Shown piece by piece: positions 8,292 through 16,533 of a stretch of 33,581 nucleotides of DNA; the stretch's first letter is position 1, and each line of letters opens with the position of its first letter. The notes beneath the pieces are model-generated. The model was not told the origin of the DNA. It saw only the letters and a list, made by a program, of their open reading frames with translations, and made no database searches. The stretch is from Prolixibacteraceae bacterium. Lineage in GTDB: Bacteria > Bacteroidota > Bacteroidia > Bacteroidales > Prolixibacteraceae. Made by a program: the position numbers and the translations under genes. The stretch spans positions 1 through 33,581 of the forward strand of contig JALOCD010000043.1 of assembly GCA_023228025.1 (NCBI GenBank). Reading direction: 5' to 3'.

Positions 8292-11200
8292 ATGTATCGA
8301 AATATAAAATTTCTTGCGGTACTGTCGGCTTTGCTATTCCTTTCGGATAGCTTGCTGATTGGGGCATCAAATCCTGCCACATCTATCAATAATATCATAA
8401 AGGCAATTGTGACCGGAATCAATAACAGACCAGTTGGAGGTGCTGTGGTGATGGACAGTAAAGGCAATGTTTTGGCAACTACTTCAAATGATGGTTCTTT
8501 TTCCATTAAATTGGAAGGACAATCGGAACTAAAAATTGTCGCAGAAGGTTTTTCTGTTCAAACTATCAAGCCACAGGAATTCTTGAAATCCACCATTGAG
8601 CTGGTTCCTGTTACAACAGATTTGAAGAGGGTGCCATTGGCTTTTGGCAGTATTTCACAAGATCAGATGGTAGGGGCAGTAACCGTGCTCGATGCCGATG
8701 AGTTGCAAAGACTTGATAACGGGCAAAGTGTTACCGAAGCTATTCGCGGACGGGTACCTGGTATGTATAATACCAGCAATCTTCGAAACTATGGAAGCCT
8801 GACCTGGGTAATCGATGGGTTAGAGCGTGATCCGTCTTACCTTACCCTCAACGAGGTGGATAAGATCGTGGTACTGAAGGATTGCTCGTCCCGGATGTTA
8901 ATGGGAGCTAAAGGCACAAATGGTGTTGTATTGATCACCACCAAAAGGGGACAGCCGGGCAAACTTGTGATCACTGCGGAGGCCGGGTATAGCATCGCCA
9001 CACCGGTCAGCTATCCCCAGTTTATGAACTCGTATGATTACGCCCGTTATTACAACGAAGCCCGGGCAAACGATGGACTTACCCCTTTGTATTCCGATCA
9101 GCAACTGGCTGGATACCAATCGGGTAGCCGGATCAAATATCCGGATCATGATTATTATAATTCCACCTTTCTTCGTGATTATACCAGCCAGGGTCGGCTT
9201 TCAACGCAATTCCGGGGTGGAAATGAAAATACCCGCTATTATCTTCATCTGATGGGAACCAACAACAATTCACTATTGAACGTTGGACAAGGTAAAAAGC
9301 AAGGTAACAACAATTTCAGTATAAGGGCCAATATTGATACAAAAATCACCTCCTTTATAAAACTAAGGGTTGACCTGGCCTCATATTTCGGCTTTGCCAA
9401 TAATCCAAATGGTAATTTCTTCGGCAATGCCTCCACATTTCGTCCGAATGATTATCCGATGTTTATACCTGTCGATTCAGTCCCTGCGGCCAGTGCTTCT
9501 CTGCTAACCAGTGCATTTAAAACCAATGGCAGCATACTGGGTGGTAATCAGACCTATCAGACCAATGTTTATGGTGACCTGATGTATGGCGGATACAATA
9601 AAGTTGTAAACCGTATCAACCAGATGAATTCCAGTCTTGATATAGATTTGGGTTCTGTGCTGAAAGGTCTCAGCTTTGCCGGGGGGATTTCGTTCGATTT
9701 GACCGCGGTCCAGACCATTCAGCAGTTAAATACTTACAGTGTTTATGAACCATATTACATAGATAATGCCTTAACCAGCATTAAAAAGTATAAAATCGAT
9801 CAGATTTCAGGTTCACAGAAGGTTACCAGTACCGATTTTAAACGTCGGTTCGGATTTTTTGGAAATTTTGAATATGCCAATACGTTTGGGGACCACAGCC
9901 TGTATGCCAACCTAATGGGATATGGCGAAAGTTTCAATGATGATGCAGTCCTTCAGCCTGAAAACATGGCCCATTACGGTATGCGGGCAAACTATGGCTT
10001 TAAAAGGAAATACCTGGTCGAGTTTGACGGAGCTTATGTAGGTTCGCGGTTTTTAGCGCCCGACAACCGCTTCCAGTTTGCCCCTTCTATTGGAGTGGCT
10101 TGGGTTTTAACCAACGAAAACTTTATGAAAGGATTGACCAAAATTGAATTCCTGAAGTTAAGGGCCTCTTGGGGGATCATCAACGCAGAGGATGGTTTCA
10201 CTACATATCATTCCTACGAGACCGCTTACCAGAATGCTGGCGGTTCATATGCATACGGGGGCTTGACCGGAGATTATACCAGTAACGCACTGAGATATAA
10301 ATCGATTGCGAATTCCAATCTGGGCTTTGGTAATCGTGAAGATATCAACCTTGGGTTTGAAGGTTCTTTTTTCGGGAATAGACTTCAACTGACAGGTAAT
10401 TGGTTTTACCGGAACCAATATAATGATCCAACAAAACTGACAAATACCTACCCGGAGTATCTTGGTGGTGTTTTCCCGTTGGAGAATGCAGGAAAAAGAA
10501 CTTCCAATGGAGTTGAAGCCTCTGTTCTTTTTAAACAGATAAAAGGTGATTTCAGGTATTCTGTTGGTGGAAATATCGTTTACCAGCAAGGTAAAGTTAT
10601 AAAGTTGGACGAACCATTTTATGAATACGATTATCTGAAAAGGACAGGAAAAGCCACAGATGCAATTTTCTCTTATGTTTCTGAAGGGTTTTTTAAAGAT
10701 GCTGCCGACATTGCCTCGCATGCCACACAAACTTTTGGCGATGTGTTCCCGGGCGACATCAAGTATAAGGATCTCAACAATGACGGTGTGATCGATCAGA
10801 ATGACCAGCAGGTGATTGGAAATTCCAACTCAAGGATCTACTACGGGATGAACCTTACCCTGGGCTATAAAAACCTTGAACTGTTTGCCCTTGGAAGCGG
10901 ACAGGCCGGTGGAGAATACATTCAGAATGATGATTATTACTGGGTAAGGGGCAACCAAAAATATCCCTCTTATCTGGCCGAATCCAGATGGACTCCCGTA
11001 ACAGCAGAGACCGCAACTTATCCCCGGCTGACAACCAAAGAAAGCAGCAATAATTTCATGGCATCATCGTTCTGGCTACGCAAAAATAACTGGATGAGGC
11101 TACATACCGTTCAATTAAATTATAAATTACCATCAACAATTATCCGTGAAGGTGGCAAGCTCAAAAATATAAAATTGTATTTAAGGGGCAGCAATCTGCT

Positions 11201-11294
11201 TACTGTATCGGATATCCGCAATGAGATAGACCTGAATGTGGGCAGCGCCCCGCAAATGAGGACTTACGTTGTCGGATTAAATGCTAACTTTTAA
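8292..11294 (+). CDS. Second SusC-like TonB-dependent transporter, short form without STN domain (SusC2)
   Basis: A 1000-residue SusC homologue. A signal peptide (about residues 1-26, FLAVLSALLFLSDSLL) leads directly into a carboxypeptidase-regulatory-like domain (IKAIVTGINNRPVGGAVVMD, ~37-110), then a plug (LDNGQSVTEAIRGRVPGM, VIDGLERDPSYL, GTNGVVLITTKRGQPGK) and a barrel ending in ...VGLNANF. It lacks the STN domain of SusC1, and the usual VxVGYGTQ-like TonB box is replaced by VPLAFGSISQDQ. The plug is shorter than in SusC1, with little sequence between the RVPGM and VIDG motifs. It should import a glycan of this PUL but is unlikely to signal to the anti-sigma factor. It pairs with SusD2, 12 bases downstream. 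Confidence 0.93.
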   Translation: MYRNIKFLAVLSALLFLSDSLLIGASNPATSINNIIKAIVTGINNRPVGGAVVMDSKGNVLATTSNDGSFSIKLEGQSELKIVAEGFSVQTIKPQEFLKSTIELVPVTTDLKRVPLAFGSISQDQMVGAVTVLDADELQRLDNGQSVTEAIRGRVPGMYNTSNLRNYGSLTWVIDGLERDPSYLTLNEVDKIVVLKDCSSRMLMGAKGTNGVVLITTKRGQPGKLVITAEAGYSIATPVSYPQFMNSYDYARYYNEARANDGLTPLYSDQQLAGYQSGSRIKYPDHDYYNSTFLRDYTSQGRLSTQFRGGNENTRYYLHLMGTNNNSLLNVGQGKKQGNNNFSIRANIDTKITSFIKLRVDLASYFGFANNPNGNFFGNASTFRPNDYPMFIPVDSVPAASASLLTSAFKTNGSILGGNQTYQTNVYGDLMYGGYNKVVNRINQMNSSLDIDLGSVLKGLSFAGGISFDLTAVQTIQQLNTYSVYEPYYIDNALTSIKKYKIDQISGSQKVTSTDFKRRFGFFGNFEYANTFGDHSLYANLMGYGESFNDDAVLQPENMAHYGMRANYGFKRKYLVEFDGAYVGSRFLAPDNRFQFAPSIGVAWVLTNENFMKGLTKIEFLKLRASWGIINAEDGFTTYHSYETAYQNAGGSYAYGGLTGDYTSNALRYKSIANSNLGFGNREDINLGFEGSFFGNRLQLTGNWFYRNQYNDPTKLTNTYPEYLGGVFPLENAGKRTSNGVEASVLFKQIKGDFRYSVGGNIVYQQGKVIKLDEPFYEYDYLKRTGKATDAIFSYVSEGFFKDAADIASHATQTFGDVFPGDIKYKDLNNDGVIDQNDQQVIGNSNSRIYYGMNLTLGYKNLELFALGSGQAGGEYIQNDDYYWVRGNQKYPSYLAESRWTPVTAETATYPRLTTKESSNNFMASSFWLRKNNWMRLHTVQLNYKLPSTIIREGGKLKNIKLYLRGSNLLTVSDIRNEIDLNVGSAPQMRTYVVGLNANF

Positions 11295-11306
11295 ATCCTG
11301 GCGATT

Positions 11307-13034
11307 ATGAAACGAATATCAAACATAATAGTACTTGCGGCGATCCTTCTTTTTGCGGCATCCTCCTGCTCCGATTTTCTGGAGCCTGAGTTTGAAAACA
11401 ATACTTTTTCGGATGAGTATTTGCTAACCCATCCTATCAATGCAGAAGGCTTACTGATTAATGGATACAGCAGTTTGCCCGGTTATGAAATTGACCTGGA
11501 AGCTGCTACTGATAATGCTACCACCAATGTATTTAGCAGCGGTTACCTGAAAATGGGAACAGGTCAGTGGACATCCAATTTTAACCCGGTATCTGTTTGG
11601 ACCGAAGATTACACCGTATTAAGGTATCTCAGTAAGTTTGAGGGTATTTACAAGGATGTAAAATGGGAATGGCAATATACGGATAGAAACCCCTATTTTC
11701 TAAATCGTTTTGCCGGCGAAATTTTTGGGTTGAGGGCATGGTACCTCTACGATTTACTGAAGGTTCACGGGGGCGAAAGCGTTGATGGAAAATTGCTTGG
11801 AGTTCCAATAATATTGAAGGAACTGAACCAAAACGATGACCTGAAGTTACCACGAAACACCTTTGATGAGTGTATTGCCCGGATCGTAAACGATTGTGAC
11901 TCTGCCATTAGCCGGCTTCCTTTCAAATATGCAAATGGCTCGGCCAATGATGCTGTTTTGGGAAAAAGTTTTGATGGACGGGTTGATCAGAAAGTGGCCA
12001 TGGTGATCAAATCACGTGCAACTTTGATGGCTGCCAGCCCCGCGTTTACGATAGGTAAAACAGATGCTGAAAAAATAGCGCTCTGGCAAAAAGCGGCCAA
12101 TGCAGCTGCCCAATACCTTAAACTCGTCAGTGGCGCCACCGGCTTCTCTGCAAGGGGTGTTGATTTTTACAAGGCGACATTCCAGGATGATCCTGAGATC
12201 ATCTGGAGAAAACGGGTTATTGCTTCGGCCAGTACCCTGGAGAAAAGTTTGTTCCCGCCCTCCTTGTATGGCAATGGCACTATCAATCCAAGCCAAAACC
12301 TGGTTGATGCATTCCCGTTGGCAACCGGTTACCCGGCAACCACTGATGTACAAAAAACGAACTTAGCATTAAAGGATAAACGTTTACAGGCTTTCGTAAT
12401 CTATCAGGGGGCTAAATTGAAGAATATTGCAATAAATACCTACGTTGGGGCGCCCAACGATGGGCTGAATATTCTGCCAACATCAACCCGTACAGGCTAT
12501 TATCTAAAAAAGTTTGTGAATGAGTCGGTGAGCCTTCTTCCAACCAATGTTACCGGTGCGGCACATTTTATAACACTGGCGCGTAGAACGGAAATCTTTC
12601 TGAATTATGCCGAAGCAGTTAACGAAGCTTACGGGCCCGATGCAGACCCGCTCGGTGTTGGCTTAACTCCCAAAGCGGTGCTTGGTTTAATCCGTAAAAG
12701 GGCCGGTATTGATTCGAACGCTGCTCTTGCCGGTTACCAGGATCAATACCTTGATGACCAGGCTGCAGCCGGTAGAGATGCCTTCAGGGCTTTGATCAAA
12801 AACGAAAGAAGGGTTGAACTCTGTTTTGAAGGAACCCGTTTCTGGGATATCCGCAGGTGGAAAGACAATATTTCGGAACCGCTTAAAGGAGTTGCGATCA
12901 CCAATAACGGCGGAACTTTGTCTTACAGTTTCCAAGATGTGGAAGCACGACCTTTTAAAGACTATATGTATTATGGCCCGATTCCATATACAGAAACCCT
13001 GAAATATGATATTAAGCAAAACCAAGGGTGGTAA
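11307..13034 (+). CDS. Second SusD/RagB-family lipoprotein (SusD2)
   Basis: A 575-residue lipoprotein with signal peptide MKRISNIIVLAAILLFAASS followed by Cys21 and SDFLEPEFE. SusD features include LRAWYLYDLLKVHGG (TPR-like helix), RRTEIFLNYAEAVNEAYG and LIKNERRVELCFEGTRFWDI(RRW) near the C-terminus, ending in KQNQGW. It should cap SusC2 and bind glycan at the cell surface. It differs clearly from SusD1, so the two pairs probably handle different oligosaccharides or act one after the other, not as a recent duplication. Confidence 0.94.
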   Translation: MKRISNIIVLAAILLFAASSCSDFLEPEFENNTFSDEYLLTHPINAEGLLINGYSSLPGYEIDLEAATDNATTNVFSSGYLKMGTGQWTSNFNPVSVWTEDYTVLRYLSKFEGIYKDVKWEWQYTDRNPYFLNRFAGEIFGLRAWYLYDLLKVHGGESVDGKLLGVPIILKELNQNDDLKLPRNTFDECIARIVNDCDSAISRLPFKYANGSANDAVLGKSFDGRVDQKVAMVIKSRATLMAASPAFTIGKTDAEKIALWQKAANAAAQYLKLVSGATGFSARGVDFYKATFQDDPEIIWRKRVIASASTLEKSLFPPSLYGNGTINPSQNLVDAFPLATGYPATTDVQKTNLALKDKRLQAFVIYQGAKLKNIAINTYVGAPNDGLNILPTSTRTGYYLKKFVNESVSLLPTNVTGAAHFITLARRTEIFLNYAEAVNEAYGPDADPLGVGLTPKAVLGLIRKRAGIDSNAALAGYQDQYLDDQAAAGRDAFRALIKNERRVELCFEGTRFWDIRRWKDNISEPLKGVAITNNGGTLSYSFQDVEARPFKDYMYYGPIPYTETLKYDIKQNQGW

Positions 13035-13065
13035 ACTTTTTCGTTAACAATTAAAGTAACTAAAT

Positions 13066-14094
13066 ATGAGAAATTTATTAATATTGATTGTTGCTGCAAT
13101 CGGGATCTTTGCATGTGTAAAAGAAAACCCCGATTTTGCGGATTATAAATATACCTCTGTATATTTCCCCTTACAGACACCCATGCGGACACTAATTTTG
13201 GGTGAATATGCACAGGCTGACAATTCACTTGACAATAAACTTCAGTTTAACATTGGGGTTGCCATAGGCGGATTGAGACAGAATAGTCAAGACAAATGGG
13301 TAAAGTTTGAAATTAATGAATCAATGATTGACGGGTTTGTGTTTTCGAATGGTGATACCTTAAAAGCATTGCCTAAAAAATACTATACCACATCAGTAGC
13401 AAGCGGCGAAAAAATAAATATCCCAACGGGTTCGATGGAAGGGAAAGTTTTGGTTTCGTTAACCCCGGAATTTCTTTCAGATCCGAATACTTATAAAAAT
13501 AGGTATGTTGTCCCGTTGCTAATCATTGAGAAGTCTGTCGGAATTGACACGATACTTCAGGGGAAAGCGTTAGCTTCCAATCCAAACATTTTAATCAATA
13601 GTAATTGGTTAACCCCCCCCAAAAACTATACAGTTTTCGGGATTAAGTATGTGAATGAATATCATGGCAATTATCTGCACTATGGGATGGATTACACACT
13701 GGATGCTGCAGGCAACCGGTTGGCAACCCCTGCCCCGGTGAAATATTCCACTTATTTTGTTGAGCAAAACGCGATATGGAAATTGTCAACAACCGGAAGA
13801 AATGCATTGGAAACCAGTGGTGTTGCGAATTCAACCAGTTCAAAGATGAAGCTGACCATCAATACCGACAACACGGTGGCAATTGCCCCTGTTAGTGGCG
13901 CCAAGGTAGTTGATGGTACCAGGTCAACGGGCAAATTTGCAAAAAAAGGGGGTAAATGGGGCGGCAACAACTACGATGCCCTTTTCCTCAATTACAAATA
14001 TTCCGAATCAAATGTTCAGCATGAAGTGGTAGATACCCTGGTATTCCGGGATAAAGGAATTGTTTTTGAGACCTTTAGTGTAAAAGCGAAATAG
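13066..14094 (+). CDS. DUF1735-like surface lipoprotein, probable surface glycan-binding protein (SusE/F position)
   Basis: A 342-residue lipoprotein: MRNLLILIVAAIGIFA then Cys17. The N-terminal half (YTSVYFPLQTPMRTLILGEY, then GVAIGGLRQN, VSLTPEFLSD, RYVVPLLI) matches the DUF1735 pattern, an Ig-like fold seen in proteins following susD. The C-terminal half (YHGNYLHYGMDYTLD..., VDTLVFRDKGIVFE) resembles the DUF4361/lipocalin-like domains often paired with it. Such proteins sit on the cell surface and bind glycan without cleaving it; the exact ligand is unknown. An 8-base C tract at 13613-13620, followed by five A, encodes TPPK and is a possible frameshift hotspot. It follows SusD2 after 31 bases and is clearly part of the same operon. 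Confidence 0.8.
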   Translation: MRNLLILIVAAIGIFACVKENPDFADYKYTSVYFPLQTPMRTLILGEYAQADNSLDNKLQFNIGVAIGGLRQNSQDKWVKFEINESMIDGFVFSNGDTLKALPKKYYTTSVASGEKINIPTGSMEGKVLVSLTPEFLSDPNTYKNRYVVPLLIIEKSVGIDTILQGKALASNPNILINSNWLTPPKNYTVFGIKYVNEYHGNYLHYGMDYTLDAAGNRLATPAPVKYSTYFVEQNAIWKLSTTGRNALETSGVANSTSSKMKLTINTDNTVAIAPVSGAKVVDGTRSTGKFAKKGGKWGGNNYDALFLNYKYSESNVQHEVVDTLVFRDKGIVFETFSVKAK

Positions 14095-14116
14095 TTAGAT
14101 TGAAAAAAAGTATTTT

Positions 14117-16081
14117 ATGATTAAATTTAAATTTATTCAAATATTGATGATTTCAATGTTGATGTCTTTGGGTGGCGCCATCGTGCAGGCCAGGGATATA
14201 TATGTTGACCAGAATGCCTCCAACAGCTCTGACTCTAACTCCGGAGTAAAATCCAACCCGCTTAAAACTATTTCAAAAGCTGCTCAGATAGCTATTCCTG
14301 GAGATAGGGTTATTGTAAAAGATGGCGTTTACAGAGAATGGGTAAAACCTCAAAACTCAGGAACGAAAGAAAAGCCTATTGTTTATCTGGCAGAAAACCG
14401 TCATAAAGTCATAATTAAAGGCTCAAAAATTTATAAGGATAAATGGATAAATGAAGGCCAAGGGAACATATATTCAACTCAATATGACGAAAGCTTTTTT
14501 GAAGGATATAATCCTTTTAACATCAACCGCGCAGCTAAATTTCCGGATTTTGTTGACTGGGTAACCCGATACAGTTTGGCACAAATATTTGTTGAAGGGC
14601 AACTGTACAGTCAGGTACTTGATCTTGATGCGCTCAAATCATTGCCGCAAAGCTGGTTTAAGAAAGAAAACGAGAACAGGATATATATTCATTTTTCAAA
14701 CCCTGCTTTTCCTAAGGAGGCTGTGATTGAAATGTCTGTAAGACCAAGAGTTTTTGCTCCAATAAAAAGGGGGCTTGGCTATATCGAAGTAAAAGGTTTT
14801 ATAATTGAACATTGTTCCAATCAATACCCAAAGAATTTCTGGGAAAGTATTGAAAATGCGCAGGCTGGCGCTTTAGGATGCGCCAGCGGCCATCACTGGG
14901 TAATTGAAGATAATATAGTAAGGTTCGCTAATACAATTGGGATCGATTGTGGCAGTGAAACGTCTAAAGAACTTTATGGTTATCCTACACCTCCTGTTGC
15001 CAGTGTAGGCTATCATACGATCAGGAACAATGTAATAGAACTTAACGGCTGTACAGGTATTACAGGTTGGAACCATACCGGGACAAAAGTTTTAGGTAAT
15101 GTAATAAGAAAAAACAATGCACTTGGCATCATGTCATGGGAGACTGCGGGAATTAAATTTCACGGATTTTATAATGGATCGATCGAAGATAATCTGATAG
15201 AGCAAAACGATACCTGGGGGATTTGGCTTGACAATGTTTATAAAGGGTCTGTGATAAAGGCGAATCTCATTATAGATAATCTCTGGGGGGGCATATTTCT
15301 TGAGATGGGAAACGGTCCTCTTGATGTCATAAATAATGTTATTGCCTATAATATAAGCGGCAATGAGGCCGGCCACCGGGGCGGTCATGGAATTTACGGA
15401 CACGACGCTTCCGGGGTCAATGTATATCATAATATGTTTTACTGTAATTCAGGGTTTGGTGTAACCAGCAGAATTGTGGCAGACAGGCTAGTGGCAGGCC
15501 GGCCTGCTGAAGCTTCACGATGGAATGTTAAAAACAACCTCTTTATTGGGAACAAGTTAGGTAATATTGCCTTTTCAGTTCCTTCTGATAGATCTGTGGA
15601 TAATTTCTCTGACTGCAATATATTCTTAAACGGAGGAATTAAAGAAAATACAGGATTCTTTTCTCTTAATACGGCAATTACCCCTACTTTAAAAAATGAT
15701 TTCAACTTCATCGAAGATTATTTGAGGAAACGGATAATTTCAAAAGGGCTTTCCAGGGATGAATGCCCTAACGTAATTGGCTGGAGCAATATTCCTTATC
15801 TTACATTTAAACAGTGGAAGGCAGTACTTGGCCATGACCTTAACAGTAAACTGTTGCCCAGGAATAATTCTACAACGATCAGGCAAAGGCTCTATCAGTT
15901 CCAGTCATCAAAAGAAGCAGGGATATTTTCCCATAGATTCAAGAAAATCGAGGGTGTTGAATCTGATTATTTTGGGAACAAAACGGATTCTCAGAATGTT
16001 TATGCCGGCCCTTTTCAGGGCGACTTTGAAGATCATATAATGATTAATATGTGGCCAAAAATCACCAATGCCAGTCAGTAA
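14117..16081 (+). CDS. Secreted right-handed parallel beta-helix protein, putative polysaccharide lyase or glycosidase, cut off before its T9SS domain
   Basis: A 654-residue protein. The signal peptide is about residues 1-26 (MISMLMSLGGAIVQA, then RDIYVDQ). Residues ~26-95 carry the DUF1565-like start of beta-helix enzymes (NPLKTISKAAQIAIPGDRVI, VKDGVYREWV). Residues ~230-480 consist of beta-helix rungs with repeated asparagine-rich turns (IEDNIVRFANTIGID, IRNNVIELNGCTGI, IEDNLIEQNDTWGIWLDN, NVYHNMFYCNSGFGV). This fold occurs in several PL families and in GH141 (which includes an alpha-L-fucosidase of rhamnogalacturonan-II) and GH28-type enzymes. I cannot assign the family. The ORF stops at TAA 16079-16081, yet the same frame continues into a full T9SS sorting domain (next entry). 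The product would therefore be exported but not surface-sorted. It also contains a 7-base G tract at 15285-15291. Confidence 0.8.
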   Translation: MIKFKFIQILMISMLMSLGGAIVQARDIYVDQNASNSSDSNSGVKSNPLKTISKAAQIAIPGDRVIVKDGVYREWVKPQNSGTKEKPIVYLAENRHKVIIKGSKIYKDKWINEGQGNIYSTQYDESFFEGYNPFNINRAAKFPDFVDWVTRYSLAQIFVEGQLYSQVLDLDALKSLPQSWFKKENENRIYIHFSNPAFPKEAVIEMSVRPRVFAPIKRGLGYIEVKGFIIEHCSNQYPKNFWESIENAQAGALGCASGHHWVIEDNIVRFANTIGIDCGSETSKELYGYPTPPVASVGYHTIRNNVIELNGCTGITGWNHTGTKVLGNVIRKNNALGIMSWETAGIKFHGFYNGSIEDNLIEQNDTWGIWLDNVYKGSVIKANLIIDNLWGGIFLEMGNGPLDVINNVIAYNISGNEAGHRGGHGIYGHDASGVNVYHNMFYCNSGFGVTSRIVADRLVAGRPAEASRWNVKNNLFIGNKLGNIAFSVPSDRSVDNFSDCNIFLNGGIKENTGFFSLNTAITPTLKNDFNFIEDYLRKRIISKGLSRDECPNVIGWSNIPYLTFKQWKAVLGHDLNSKLLPRNNSTTIRQRLYQFQSSKEAGIFSHRFKKIEGVESDYFGNKTDSQNVYAGPFQGDFEDHIMINMWPKITNASQ

Positions 16082-16363
16082 GAACTAATTACTCATGTTG
16101 TAGGGACTCGTGATAGAGATATTAATTTTAAAGTATATCCCAATCCCGTCACTGAAATTCTACATGTAGAATTTGGACGTGTCAATTTGCTACAGAAAAT
16201 GCAAATACAGATAGTTGACCTTAATGGACGCATTCTTTTCTCTAAAACAAGTAACGACAGCAACTTACAAATAGACTTGTCTTCAATCCATTCAGGGATC
16301 TATTTTGTACAGGTAAACGGTTCCGGATTTGGAGGATCAAGCAAGCTGGTCAAGTTAAATTAA
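16082..16363 (+). pseudogene. Severed in-frame Por/T9SS C-terminal sorting domain of the beta-helix gene
   Basis: Translating straight through the TAA at 16079-16081 in the same frame gives 93 residues with no further stop until TAA 16361-16363. The stretch contains INFKVYPNPVTEILHVEF, IQIVDLNGRILFS, LSSIHSGIYFVQVNGSG and SSKLVKLN, the full pattern of a type A T9SS sorting domain (YPNP, D.NGR, L..G.Y.V.V, K...). There is no start codon or signal of its own, so it must be the original C-terminus of the beta-helix protein. One nonsense change (or a sequencing error) explains it. The remaining 170 bases to the next gene (16364-16533) hold nothing I can identify. Confidence 0.88.
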
Positions 16364-16533
16364 GCTTGAAATTGAGACAAATATCGAAAGGCCGGGTTTA
16401 TCCCAATTCGGTCAAAGATAAATAGATCGTTGAATCAGACAACTAATCGGGCGAAACGTTGGTTTCAGTCCTGAATTTAGCTGGCAGGATAATTTTCACA
16501 AAAAACGTATGAGAAATCTAAATTGGAAAGCAT

